From Pedobacter caeni (GTDB taxonomy: Bacteria > Bacteroidota > Bacteroidia > Sphingobacteriales > Sphingobacteriaceae): a stretch of DNA of 64,000 bases. This document shows positions 32,153 through 40,926 of the stretch, in pieces. Position numbers and translations under genes: made by a program. Below the pieces are notes generated by a model. The model made no database searches, was not told the origin of the DNA, and saw nothing but the letters and a program-made list of their open reading frames with translations. The stretch is taken from contig NZ_FQUQ01000001.1 in the NCBI RefSeq assembly GCF_900129215.1, positions 682,001 to 746,000 of the forward strand. Reading direction: 5' to 3'. Numbering within the stretch: position 1 is the first letter of the stretch; every line of letters begins with the position of its first letter.

Positions 32153-32204
32153 AGTTGTAATTACGCTAATTATAGTTGTAATTTAACAACTAACAGTTGT
32201 ATTT
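32153..32204. repeat. Three 10-bp iterons at exact 21-bp spacing
   Basis: AGTTGTAATT at 32153-32162 and 32174-32183, then AGTTGTATTT at 32195-32204. The repeats start every 21 bp, two turns of the helix, and lie 42 nt upstream of the -7 box of the HTH/pentapeptide operon. An inverted half (AACAACT, 32185-32191) also faces the third copy. They are probable binding sites of the XRE protein or another activator. Confidence 0.6.
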
Positions 32205-32276
32205 GATCAAATTTAAAGATGAGGCTTTGTTTATGAATTGATTTGGGCTGTTATTGGCAGAAAAAGAAAGATTTGT

Positions 32277-33773
32277 TTATTTTTTTAACAATAGCTTCAG
32301 CTGGTCTTTTTCAAAATAAATAACCCCGGCCAGGAAAAGGAGTAATCCGCTATTTCCAATGTAAATGTTCCTGTTAAATACCCAAAATGAAAGTGTTACA
32401 ATAACAACAGAAGTCATCAGATAAGCCAATATGCTCTTTAATTTATAAGGGATGGGATAATATTTTTGACCTAAAATGTAAGATAGTATCATCATTGCAA
32501 AATAGACTGTCATGGAAACCCATACCGAGCCCATATAGCCGTACTTAGGAATCAGCATAAAATTAAGAACAATGGTGAGTACCGCGCCTATCCCTGAAAT
32601 ATACAGACCGAATTTTGTCATATCGGATAGTCTGTACCAAACTGACAAATTCATGTATACCCCAAGACATACATAGCCAAATAATAAAAATGGCACCGCC
32701 TGAAGACCGTCCCAATATTCAGCTATATTCGTTTTACGGCCACTGATAAAATATTTGAGCATTTCAATGTTGGCGACCAATGCAATAAAGAGGATACTGA
32801 GTGCGATGACAAAATAGTATAGAATTACGGCATAATTCTGTCGCGCATTGGCATTTCGTGCATGACTAAAGAAAAAGGGTTCGGCACCAAGCCTGAATGC
32901 AGTGATAAAAATGCTCATGAATACTGCGATTTTGGAAACAGCCCCCAGTATTCCGACAGCTTTATCTGCAGCAGACTTTTCAAGTAATCCGCTCAGAGCA
33001 ATCCGTCCCAGATTCTCATTTACGATAAAAGATAAGTTGGCAATCAGGATTGGCCAGGAATAGGCGATCATTTTTGCAAACAATGGGCGGTCAAATTTTA
33101 GCTGTAGTTGTGAGATTTCCGGTAACAACAGCAGTAATGTCACTATACTTGCAATTAGATTAGAAAGGAAAACATAGCCTATCCATTGATGTCTGTACCA
33201 GGATTCCAGCCATTCTGCCATTGGCCAGTGATTCCTGATGACCATTGGCAGCAGGAAAATGAAAATCAGATTCATGAAGACGAAACAACCAATGTTTAAA
33301 AATTTGATCAGGCTATATCGAAAAGCTTTTTGGTCTGCTCTGAGTTTTGCAAAAGGGATGACGCATATGGCATCCACAAAGAGGATCCATAAGAAATATT
33401 GCACAAAGCTTTTGTAGTCTGCAAGTCGGTCAGCGCCGTTTGAAAGGTAAATGGCTATTGGTTCGTTAAAAATGATCCCGGTAATCAGGAATAATAACGC
33501 AATAAAGGCAACGCAGAGGAATGAATTGTTATAGACCAGCTGTTTCTTATCTTCATGCTTGTTCAGGTAGCGGAAAAATGTACTCTCCATACCAAAGGCC
33601 AGGATCGCGTTGATCATAGCGGAATAAGCGTATAATGTGGTAAAAATACCATAGGTGACGGCAGGATATGTTCTGGTGTAAATTGGGGTCAGGATAAAAT
33701 TCAGCAATCTTGATAAGACGGTACTGATACCATAAATAGCGGTTTGCCCAACAAATTTTTTAAGAATCGACAT
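32277..33773 (-). CDS. Oligosaccharide flippase (Wzx/MOP family)
   Basis: 498 residues with about fourteen predicted membrane helices. The start MSILKKFVGQTAIYGISTVLSRLLNFILTPIYTRTYPAVTYGIFTTLYAY is the usual first two helices of polysaccharide export flippases, and the NGADRL and FGMESTFFRYL segments fit Bacteroidota members. It probably flips a lipid-linked glycan across the inner membrane for LPS or capsule synthesis. No glycosyltransferases adjoin it. It starts 31 nt after the kdpA-like gene on the same strand. Confidence 0.88.
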   Translation of the reverse strand: MSILKKFVGQTAIYGISTVLSRLLNFILTPIYTRTYPAVTYGIFTTLYAYSAMINAILAFGMESTFFRYLNKHEDKKQLVYNNSFLCVAFIALLFLITGIIFNEPIAIYLSNGADRLADYKSFVQYFLWILFVDAICVIPFAKLRADQKAFRYSLIKFLNIGCFVFMNLIFIFLLPMVIRNHWPMAEWLESWYRHQWIGYVFLSNLIASIVTLLLLLPEISQLQLKFDRPLFAKMIAYSWPILIANLSFIVNENLGRIALSGLLEKSAADKAVGILGAVSKIAVFMSIFITAFRLGAEPFFFSHARNANARQNYAVILYYFVIALSILFIALVANIEMLKYFISGRKTNIAEYWDGLQAVPFLLFGYVCLGVYMNLSVWYRLSDMTKFGLYISGIGAVLTIVLNFMLIPKYGYMGSVWVSMTVYFAMMILSYILGQKYYPIPYKLKSILAYLMTSVVIVTLSFWVFNRNIYIGNSGLLLFLAGVIYFEKDQLKLLLKK

Positions 33774-33804
33774 TTGGTTATATCTAAATAATCAGGATCA
33801 GCAA

Positions 33805-35511
33805 TTAAGGGTTCATTCGAAAATATTCTTGTAATGGGCCTAAGGCAAACACAGGTAATGTACTCAATGCATTAAGCAGGATAATGACCATGAAGAGAAA
33901 CAAACCAAATGTGACAGTTTCGGTTTTTAATACACCAGCTGAACTTTCTGTGTATTTTCTTTTGCTGATCATAGCGGCGATGATCAGGACGCCAATGATT
34001 GGAACAAATCGTCCACTTAACATTGCGATTGATGTACTGAGGTTCCAGAAAGCGGTATTATCGCCTAATGATTCAAATCCACTGCCATTTCCGGCAGTTG
34101 CGGATACATATTCATAAAAGATGGTGCTGAATCCATGAGCTCCAGTATTCGAAAGCCAGCCTAGAGTTTGATTGCCGCCGGGTGTCTCATTGATCACGAA
34201 ACAGGCTATTGCTGTAAGCACCAGGGGGATCATAATTTGTAGCACTGCCACCCCGGTAGCAACTTGCATTTCTACTACTCCGATTTTCCATCCGAGTAAA
34301 ACCGGAGTACGGCCAATCATTTGACAGCCTAAAAATACCGCTACAATCAAATAATAGAAGATATTGATCAATCCTGTTCCCAGCCCACCAAAAAATCCAT
34401 CTACCTGCATACCAGTCAGCATTGGAATTGCTGACAGTGGCATATAGCTATCGAGCATTGAAGTAATCGTTCCTGCGGGAACTACCGCATTTTCACCACT
34501 ATAGAAGCTGGTGTAATAACTCCCAAACCGGATTTCTTTTCCTTCCATATTACCAGGGCTGTTGTCTATTCCCATTTTGGAGATCATTGGATTCCCATTT
34601 ACTTCCTGCCAGATAATGGGAATGGTAATGAGTACCAATCCAAGGGTCATGACGCCAAAGATCATGTTGCTGAATTTTCTGTTTTCAAGAAAATAGCCGA
34701 TAAAAAATATGAAGGCCATAGGTAACAACAATACGATTATATAATGGATACTGTAGCTGATGGAATCAGGGTTTTCGAATGGATGGGCATTGTTTGTACC
34801 AAAATAGCCTCCTCCGTTAGACCCCAGTTCTTTAATTGGGATCATGGCTGCTACGAGCCCTGTCGCGACAACGGTGCTGTCGCCTTGAAGCGAAACAACA
34901 GTATCTGGACGACTGAAAGTCATGGGCATACCCCGGAACATGAAAAAGGTTGCTGCAATGAGCGATAAGGGGAGGAGTATCCTTGTACAGGAGCGGAGAA
35001 AGTCTACATAAAAGTTTCCCGGGCCCTGACTGGTTTTCCGGAGGCAGCGGATAATGGCCACTCCAACCGAAAGACTGGCAGCAGCACTTAGAAATTGCAA
35101 AAGGGTAAAAACAGCTATTTGTGAAAAATAAGTTGAGCCGGTTTCCCCCGAGTAGTGTTGCTGGTTGGTGCTGGTGATAAAACTTACCACCGAATGTAAG
35201 GCTAAAGTCCATTCCATTGATGGGTTTCCTGCGGGATTCAGGAAGAACCAGCCTTGAGTAAGCAATACAGTGAAGCCATATAAAAGCCAGACCGTGTTGA
35301 GCAGGGCAAAGCAGATAAGATACTGCCTGATGTTCATATGAACAGAAGAATCAACCTTGATCAGCCTGAATATTTTCAATTCAATTTTTGTGAGCAATCC
35401 GGGACGGGAAAAATCATGCTGATACACTTTGTTCATGTATTTGCCTAATGGCCAGGCAAGCAAGATCACTACGCTAAACAAGATGAGCGAACCGATGATA
35501 TCAATAATCAT
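33805..35511 (-). CDS. kdpA: KdpA-like potassium-channel subunit without kdpB or kdpC
   Basis: 568 residues, about the normal KdpA length, with ten or so membrane helices and the four pore-loop repeats. Family blocks are visible: IKELGSNGGGYFGTNNAHPFENP, CQMIGRTPVLLGWKIGVVEMQ and GNGSGFESLGDNTAFWN. The first filter loop reads FITSTNQQ (S114, Q117), where the usual sequence is FVTNTNWQ, and the fourth has NGSG for NGSA. KdpA normally works only with the KdpB ATPase and KdpC, yet the neighbours here are a flippase and a small membrane protein. It may be a diverged ion channel-like subunit or pair with a kdpBC elsewhere in the genome. Confidence 0.85.
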   Translation of the reverse strand: MIIDIIGSLILFSVVILLAWPLGKYMNKVYQHDFSRPGLLTKIELKIFRLIKVDSSVHMNIRQYLICFALLNTVWLLYGFTVLLTQGWFFLNPAGNPSMEWTLALHSVVSFITSTNQQHYSGETGSTYFSQIAVFTLLQFLSAAASLSVGVAIIRCLRKTSQGPGNFYVDFLRSCTRILLPLSLIAATFFMFRGMPMTFSRPDTVVSLQGDSTVVATGLVAAMIPIKELGSNGGGYFGTNNAHPFENPDSISYSIHYIIVLLLPMAFIFFIGYFLENRKFSNMIFGVMTLGLVLITIPIIWQEVNGNPMISKMGIDNSPGNMEGKEIRFGSYYTSFYSGENAVVPAGTITSMLDSYMPLSAIPMLTGMQVDGFFGGLGTGLINIFYYLIVAVFLGCQMIGRTPVLLGWKIGVVEMQVATGVAVLQIMIPLVLTAIACFVINETPGGNQTLGWLSNTGAHGFSTIFYEYVSATAGNGSGFESLGDNTAFWNLSTSIAMLSGRFVPIIGVLIIAAMISKRKYTESSAGVLKTETVTFGLFLFMVIILLNALSTLPVFALGPLQEYFRMNP

Positions 35512-35567
35512 AAAGAAGATGTGCTTATTTTTTAATGTTTACTATTTTGCCTGAACTGGAGGATTGA

Positions 35568-35846
35568 TTAACCAAATTCCTTGTCGTTCGGATGAGCAGA
35601 GCTTTGATGGCGGTAAATTTTCCTGTAGAAATCTTTAGCCTTGAAAATGAGGTAAAAACATAATGCTCCAAAGAGAAGGAGTATTAAACTGAGGATGATA
35701 ATTGCAGGCTGAATGTTGAGGATTCTGATGGTGATTCCCATCAGAATGATGAAGAGGTAAAAAAAAATGAGGTAGTAGAATGGCTTTACTTTCCTACATC
35801 GCCGGACCATTCTCCTTTTTTCCTGTATTGTTCGAATCCGTTCCAT
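35568..35846 (-). CDS. Small two-helix membrane protein
   Basis: 92 residues. A strongly basic N-terminus (RTIQEKRRMVRRCRKVK) precedes two hydrophobic helices (PFYYLIFFYLFIILMGI and AIIILSLILLLFGALCFYLIF), then a basic tail. By the positive-inside rule both termini are cytoplasmic. It lies 56 nt upstream of the kdpA-like gene on the same strand. It is much longer than KdpF (about 30 residues) and does not resemble it, so a role as partner of the unusual KdpA is only a suggestion from position. Confidence 0.6.
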   Translation of the reverse strand: MERIRTIQEKRRMVRRCRKVKPFYYLIFFYLFIILMGITIRILNIQPAIIILSLILLLFGALCFYLIFKAKDFYRKIYRHQSSAHPNDKEFG

Positions 35847-36086
35847 TTTTTATAGTTTAGGTTTTGATCGGTTTTAATTTAGAAGGCGCTATGCCAATTG
35901 CATTCCATTTAATGTGGGTTATCTGTAATTAATTGATTTTAAATGCGATAATGAATTTGTTGTTTGTTTTTTATGAAATAAAACTTACCATTTTGGTAGG
36001 TTATTTACTGAAATGACAAGAAGTGCCAGCCTGGAATGGCAATGTCCGGTTATTTTATAGCAGCTGAAAATGGAGAAATATGGCAT
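35847..36086. other. Intergenic region upstream of the small membrane protein
   Basis: About 240 nt with no convincing gene. It is AT-rich and holds a short imperfect inverted repeat around CTTACCATTTTGGTAGG (35989-36005). The promoter of the minus-strand 92-aa/kdpA unit should lie here, but I see no exact TAnnTTTG element. Confidence 0.35.
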
Positions 36087-36118
36087 AAAAAAAGCCGTCT
36101 TTTCAGACAGCTTTTTTT
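36087..36118. terminator. Terminator after the metalloprotease gene
   Basis: AAAAAAAGCCGTCT and AGACAGCTTTTTTT pair with one mismatch across a TTTC loop. The A-run and T-run make it functional on both strands. It follows the stop of the minus-strand lipoprotein gene at 36169. Confidence 0.8.
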
Positions 36119-36168
36119 ATCATCACGATTTGATTTCAGTTATTTTTTAATAGTTAGTTTTTGATTGA

Positions 36169-36918
36169 CTATAGTGGATATAGGGCCGCAGTTGCTTGTT
36201 TATCTTTAGTTGATAAAACAGTAGCACCACTTCCACATTGTCCGCCGTTCATCAATGATGAAGCGTCAGTTCCTCCAACTCCCGGCACATCAATACTGGT
36301 TGATTGATTGGTGTGTTTAAAAGAGATGGTATGTCCAAACTCATGTGTAATTGTTCTTGTACGTTGTGCGAAAGAGTTGTTTTTGATCAACTCCTGATTG
36401 ATCCACACTACGCTACCTGCTTTACCATTACTGGTAGATAAGTACGCTTGTCCGCAAGTTGAGCTTCCGATGGTATTGTCTACTTTGATCAGAATATCAT
36501 AAGTACTGCCGGTAGTAAGTACGAATTTAATTTTAGAGTTAGGAACGTTATTCCATTGCAGGATTGCAGCATCAATTTCAGCAGCCATACTGGTGATAGA
36601 CGGATCAACTTTAACACGAATATTATTCGCAGCAGTTACCAGGTAACCATTGTAATACTGTTCTGTTTTCGGTTGTCCATTGTCTGCCGGAACTTCCATG
36701 TTTTTATCAAAGACCATATCTCCATCAACGACATACCTGTCTCCACTTGACACGATTTGTCCGTCTGTGAATCCCAGGCTTTTGATGTAGGCAAGAACTT
36801 TGTCATTTTGCTCAGTTTTAACTTCCTGATCTGCAGGAGCATCATTTTTCTTTGAGCATGAGGTAATTAAAATAGCGAATACTGCGATGAGAGCAATGTT
36901 TTTAAATTGGTTTTTCAT
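36169..36918 (-). CDS. M57-type (HEIGH) metalloprotease lipoprotein
   Basis: 249 residues. The N-terminus (KNIALIAVFAILITSCSKK) carries a lipobox, so the mature protein is lipid-anchored, with an acidic QEVKTEQ segment next. The zinc motif HEFGH is at residues 192-196, followed by FKHTNQ, whose histidine (H202) completes an HExGHxxxxxH-type site. This matches the dual-action HEIGH peptidase group (M57) common in Bacteroidota. Late cysteine (NGGQCGSG) and the earlier SSTCGQAY may form a disulphide. It is probably a periplasmic or surface protease of unknown substrate, a single-gene unit with its own terminator. Confidence 0.85.
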   Translation of the reverse strand: MKNQFKNIALIAVFAILITSCSKKNDAPADQEVKTEQNDKVLAYIKSLGFTDGQIVSSGDRYVVDGDMVFDKNMEVPADNGQPKTEQYYNGYLVTAANNIRVKVDPSITSMAAEIDAAILQWNNVPNSKIKFVLTTGSTYDILIKVDNTIGSSTCGQAYLSTSNGKAGSVVWINQELIKNNSFAQRTRTITHEFGHTISFKHTNQSTSIDVPGVGGTDASSLMNGGQCGSGATVLSTKDKQATAALYPL

Positions 36919-37006
36919 AATTTGAATTTTAGGGATGATCGTGATGATATTACAATGTAATAATTATTTTACGAATATCGCTCAGTATCATCCCCAAAAT
37001 TTTAAA

Positions 37007-38050
37007 TTATAAGGAGGCCATATCGATCACGAAACGGTAGCGAACATCTCCTTTAGTCATGCGTTCATAAGCTCCCTGAACATCTTTGATGTTGATCAGC
37101 TCTATATCAGAGACAATATTGTGTTCCGCGCAGAAATCAAGCATTTCCTGGGTTTCTTTAATCCCTCCGATACCAGATCCGGCAATACTTTTTCTGCCGC
37201 CAAGCAGACCGAATACCGGCACCTCAACTGGTTTAGAAGGAGCACCAACACAGATGTGTACCCCATTGGTTTTAAGCAATTGAAGGTAAAGGCTGTAGTC
37301 GTGGTCAGCAGAAATGGTATCAAGAATAAAGTCGAAGCTTCCACTGGCTGATTTTAATTGCTCTTCATCTGTAGTCACTACGAAATGATGTGCACCCAGC
37401 CTTCTGGCATCTTCTTCTTTGTTGGGAGAAGTGCTCAATACGGTCACTTCAGCGCCAAATGCCACGCCAAACTTAACAGCCATATGCCCAAGACCACCTA
37501 AACCAAGTACGGCTAATTTATGTCCTTTTCCTACCTTCCAATGTCTTAATGGGGAATAAGTCGTGATTCCTGCACATAGCAGTGGGGCGGTAGCTGCGAG
37601 GTCTAATTGCTCCGATATGTGAAGAACAAATTCTTCCCGAACAACAATGGTGTTCGAATATCCACCATAGGTTGGTGTTTTTCCATCCCGTTCCAATGAG
37701 TTATAGGTACCGGTTGCCCCTTCAAGACAATATTGCTCCAGGTCTTGTTTGCAGTTCTCACAAACCTGACAGGAATCTACCAAACACCCTGTTCCAGCAA
37801 GTTGGCCTACTTTAAAGTTCTTGACATGATCACCAACCTTTACAATTCGGCCTACGATCTCATGTCCCGGAACCATAGGGAAAATCCCAGGGAACCAGTC
37901 GTTGTTGATCTGATGCAAATCTGAATGACAAACACCACAATATAAAATATCAAACTGCACATCATGTGGTCCGACTTCGCGACGTTCGAAATCCCATGGG
38001 GCTAATTCTGCATTGGCACTTTGTGCCGCATACGCTTTTGTTTTTATCAT
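37007..38050 (-). CDS. Zinc-dependent alcohol dehydrogenase, cinnamyl-alcohol/YahK type
   Basis: 347 residues. Catalytic zinc ligands are in YCGVCHSDLHQI (Cys, His-Ser-Asp pattern) and GHEIVGRIV; the structural zinc site is VDSCQVCENCKQDLEQYC. The Rossmann motif is LAVLGLGGLGHMAVKFG. The order and spacing match NADP-dependent aldehyde reductases of the YahK/CAD group, which reduce broad aliphatic and aromatic aldehydes. It is cytoplasmic and stands alone, with detoxification of aldehydes the most likely role. Confidence 0.92.
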   Translation of the reverse strand: MIKTKAYAAQSANAELAPWDFERREVGPHDVQFDILYCGVCHSDLHQINNDWFPGIFPMVPGHEIVGRIVKVGDHVKNFKVGQLAGTGCLVDSCQVCENCKQDLEQYCLEGATGTYNSLERDGKTPTYGGYSNTIVVREEFVLHISEQLDLAATAPLLCAGITTYSPLRHWKVGKGHKLAVLGLGGLGHMAVKFGVAFGAEVTVLSTSPNKEEDARRLGAHHFVVTTDEEQLKSASGSFDFILDTISADHDYSLYLQLLKTNGVHICVGAPSKPVEVPVFGLLGGRKSIAGSGIGGIKETQEMLDFCAEHNIVSDIELINIKDVQGAYERMTKGDVRYRFVIDMASL

Positions 38051-38177
38051 AATTCATTAAATTATGGGAGTAAAAGTAACCTAAAAATGAGATTCAAAAA
38101 CTACAAGAATCAAACAATAGATTGCGAATATCAAACAAAGAACAGATCATAGTTTTTTTGCTATATTAGAAGGTGAA

Positions 38178-39410
38178 ATGTCATCTGGTGATAACTTGAA
38201 AAATAGTATGAGAATAAAAATATCGGCAGTTAATGTCCTCAAAAAAATATTGATTCTGTTTAGTTTTTTTGCAGGTGCTAAAAATTTACAGGCTCAGGAA
38301 AATATTAAAATAGGTAATCTCCTGGAGATTTATAACCAGGATAGTCTAAAAGTTTACCTCAACTCTGTAGGAAGAATCGTGAATGAAAAAAAAGCGAAAT
38401 TTGTAAGAATTGGAAAAAGAGATCCTGTTTTTATGAATGTGGTCAGCAACTTCATAGATTATGATCTTAAAGGAAATGTAATTTTTAAGGGTACCATGTC
38501 AAATAACTATCTCAACGGTAGCGCGGTCTATTTTCATAACAGTGGTAAGATTAGCGAAGAGGGGAATTACAAGGATGATGTCCGGGTTGGTGTATGGAAA
38601 TATTACTATCCAGATGGCAAATTATCTAAAGTGCTTGAGTTTGAAAACGGTATTATGACCATTAAAGAAGCATATTCAAAGAAAGGAGCGGTTGAGGTGA
38701 TAGACGGCAATGGCAAAACTTTCTTATTTGTTTCCTATTTCAGGCAAGTTATTCCTTATGAAGCTTCCGGGACCGTTAAGAACGGTAAGATGAATGGAAA
38801 ATGGAGATTACACTCATCAGAGACCAACAGAGACATTACTACAGAAACTTTTGAGAATGGACTTTTTATTAAAGGAGAGGATGTCTCATATGTTAACGGA
38901 AGTCAATCCTACAACGATTATCCAAGAATTGTACTGAACAGATTTTATCCGAATGAAGCAGTTGACTTTTCACATGGGGAAGATGCTTTGTCTGACAAGA
39001 ATAGTATAAAATTATGGGAATATAAAGGAGCATTAGGTCCCGGAAATATTTATAAGCTGCTGTTGGCTTCTATTAACGGCAAGTACAAATTCCCACTTGC
39101 AGACCAATGGGTGATAATGGGCTTTAAAATTAATGAGAATGATAGCATATCACACATTAATATCTCTTCCTCCATTCATGATGAGACATTCAATAAATAT
39201 TTATACCATATTTTTGCAAAAAGCAGTGGCTGGAAATCAGCAGAAGTCAATGATAAAAAAATCGCAACAGATGTAATCTTTAGCCTGATTGTTAAAGAGA
39301 AAAAAATTGTTTTACCAGCATTCCTTATTGATTACAGGATGCAGAAACTTCAAAAGACATGGGAATTTGCACTACCTGAAATCCCGGCTTATGATAGCAA
39401 TCCTGAGTAA
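38178..39410 (+). CDS. Secreted YwqK/MORN-like protein with TonB-C-like end
   Basis: 410 residues, or 400 from the ATG at 38208 (MRIKISAVNV), which places the signal peptide (ILILFSFFAGAKNLQAQ) closer to the start. Residues about 90-165 are MORN/YwqK-type repeats (GNVIFKGTMSNNYLNGSAVYF, GKISEEGNYKDDVRVGVWKYYYPDGKL) and a third pair follows (GTVKNGKMNGKWRLHS). The end, WVIMGFKINENDSISHINISSSIHDETFNKYLYHIFAKSSGWKSAEVNDKKIATDVIFSLIV, resembles the TonB C-terminal fold. Such proteins are often annotated as TonB-like in Pedobacter, yet no N-terminal membrane anchor for energy transduction is present. It is followed by a convergent AraC gene. Confidence 0.65.
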   Translation: MSSGDNLKNSMRIKISAVNVLKKILILFSFFAGAKNLQAQENIKIGNLLEIYNQDSLKVYLNSVGRIVNEKKAKFVRIGKRDPVFMNVVSNFIDYDLKGNVIFKGTMSNNYLNGSAVYFHNSGKISEEGNYKDDVRVGVWKYYYPDGKLSKVLEFENGIMTIKEAYSKKGAVEVIDGNGKTFLFVSYFRQVIPYEASGTVKNGKMNGKWRLHSSETNRDITTETFENGLFIKGEDVSYVNGSQSYNDYPRIVLNRFYPNEAVDFSHGEDALSDKNSIKLWEYKGALGPGNIYKLLLASINGKYKFPLADQWVIMGFKINENDSISHINISSSIHDETFNKYLYHIFAKSSGWKSAEVNDKKIATDVIFSLIVKEKKIVLPAFLIDYRMQKLQKTWEFALPEIPAYDSNPE

Positions 39411-39422
39411 CCATATCAAAGA

Positions 39423-40322
39423 TCATATGGATTTCCGGAATGCAAGGGGAGTGACCATCGCTATTTTCTTAAAATAGTTGATAAATGCAGGCAACTCGTC
39501 AAAACCAAGCGACCAGGCAATTTGAGAGATGGTCCAATCCGTGTGCATCAATAGGGATTTGGCTTCCTGAACAACTCTATGTGCAATTAACTGGGAAGTG
39601 GTTTTAGCAGTTGTTTCCTTAAGAGAACGGTTTAAATGATTTACATGTATGGATAATTGTTTAGCAAAGTCGTTTGGAGCACGGAATTGAATCCGGCGGG
39701 TTAAGGATTCAACAGGGAATTGTCTTTCCAGTAACTCTGTAAAAAGAGAAGCGACTCTTATGGTCGCATTGGCATCATTATATTGATAACTACTGGCTGG
39801 TTTCATCTTTAAAGCACTATAAACCAACTCGCGGACCAGATTTCTCAATACATCATATTTGTACGTGAAGTCGGATTCTATTTCTTCCATCATCCTGAGG
39901 TAAAGCCTGCTGATTTCAGGTACCTGTTCTTCAGAAAGCATAAAAACAGGACTCTCACCCGGTTTAAACATGGGATAGTCTTTAATATGATCATGATTAA
40001 AAAAAGAATCGGAAAAAACGCAGAAAAAACCGGTGATATCCGCACTTTCACCTTCCCATGCATATGGGATCTGAGGATTTGTAAAGAGTAAGGCACTCTT
40101 TTCGAATGCGATCGCTTTGTCTGCATAATAGAGCTTAAAGTTGCCCCTGATTAAACTGATCTTATAAAAATCCCGCCGGGTATAAGGGACGCAACCTGTA
40201 ACTGAACAGGTTAAATCTTCAAGTCTGAAAACATTAAACTGACCGACTTCTTTTTTTAGATTTCCAGGCATCCAATCTAAGTGGTCCTGACGGAGCTCTT
40301 CTGGTTGCAACTCTTGCTTCAT
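39423..40322 (-). CDS. AraC family transcriptional regulator
   Basis: 299 residues from the ATG at 40322 (MKQELQPEELRQ); the upstream ATG at 40343 adds only seven hydrophobic residues. The sensor half has a cupin-like strand series (FKLYYADKAIAFEKSALLFTNPQIPYAWEG). The DNA-binding half includes FAKQLSIHVNHLNRSLKETTAKTTSQLIAHRVVQEAKSLL and ISQIAWSLGFDELPAFINYFKKIAMVTPLAFR. Family members control stress or metabolic genes; a target is not evident. It is convergent with the YwqK-like gene (12-nt gap). Confidence 0.88.
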   Translation of the reverse strand: MKQELQPEELRQDHLDWMPGNLKKEVGQFNVFRLEDLTCSVTGCVPYTRRDFYKISLIRGNFKLYYADKAIAFEKSALLFTNPQIPYAWEGESADITGFFCVFSDSFFNHDHIKDYPMFKPGESPVFMLSEEQVPEISRLYLRMMEEIESDFTYKYDVLRNLVRELVYSALKMKPASSYQYNDANATIRVASLFTELLERQFPVESLTRRIQFRAPNDFAKQLSIHVNHLNRSLKETTAKTTSQLIAHRVVQEAKSLLMHTDWTISQIAWSLGFDELPAFINYFKKIAMVTPLAFRKSI

Positions 40323-40536
40323 GCTCAATGATACAAAAATCAAATAATAAATGCCAACGGATTATAGAAAAACAAAACACCATTTAGCAAAAAGCGGATA
40401 ATAAATGAAATAGGACAGATGCTAAGCAAATTGCTACAATTATAAGATATCCATATTTTTCTTTGCAAAAAAATAACTAATATAGTACAACCATGTTTCA
40501 CCTTAGAAACAATTTTCTCACTAAATAAATTAAAAA

Positions 40537-40740
40537 ATGACAGTTACTTATATGATGCTGGCCTTTACCTCAATTTACCTTGCAGGAACCTACCTTTACT
40601 ATAGGTATAGCGTAAAAAAAGGGCAGGTATTTCGCTACAAACCCATCTTTTTACTAATTATTGGCCTATTGTTTTTGCTATCTTTATACGGAAGTATAGT
40701 GAGCAAGCCCTTCAACGAAATTGTTCCATTTATCCGGTAA
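40537..40740 (+). CDS. Small membrane protein, 67 aa
   Basis: 67 residues with two predicted membrane helices (TVTYMMLAFTSIYLAGTYLYY and PIFLLIIGLLFLLSLYGSIV) joined by a basic loop (RYSVKKGQVFRYK). No family is recognised. It stands alone upstream of a TonB-dependent receptor gene (186-bp gap), divergent from the AraC gene. Composition and a clean ATG support coding. Confidence 0.5.
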   Translation: MTVTYMMLAFTSIYLAGTYLYYRYSVKKGQVFRYKPIFLLIIGLLFLLSLYGSIVSKPFNEIVPFIR

Positions 40741-40926
40741 AAAGTAATCACGCTGAAGACCCTGAATTAATTAAATTTAATATTGTCATAGTTGAATACC
40801 GAAAAGATCTGGCTTCTTTGCAGTATGAATATGGGCTTATTGCTTTTTTTTGATTGCATTTGATCAATGCCCGATAAGTAGGCATGACTTGTCACTTCCT
40901 TATGGAATACTTATAAGAAAATCATC

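Noticed and set aside
35512..35567. kdpF-like small gene before kdpA
   Set aside because: Only 56 nt separate the 92-aa gene from kdpA and no hydrophobic frame of about 30 codons is present there.
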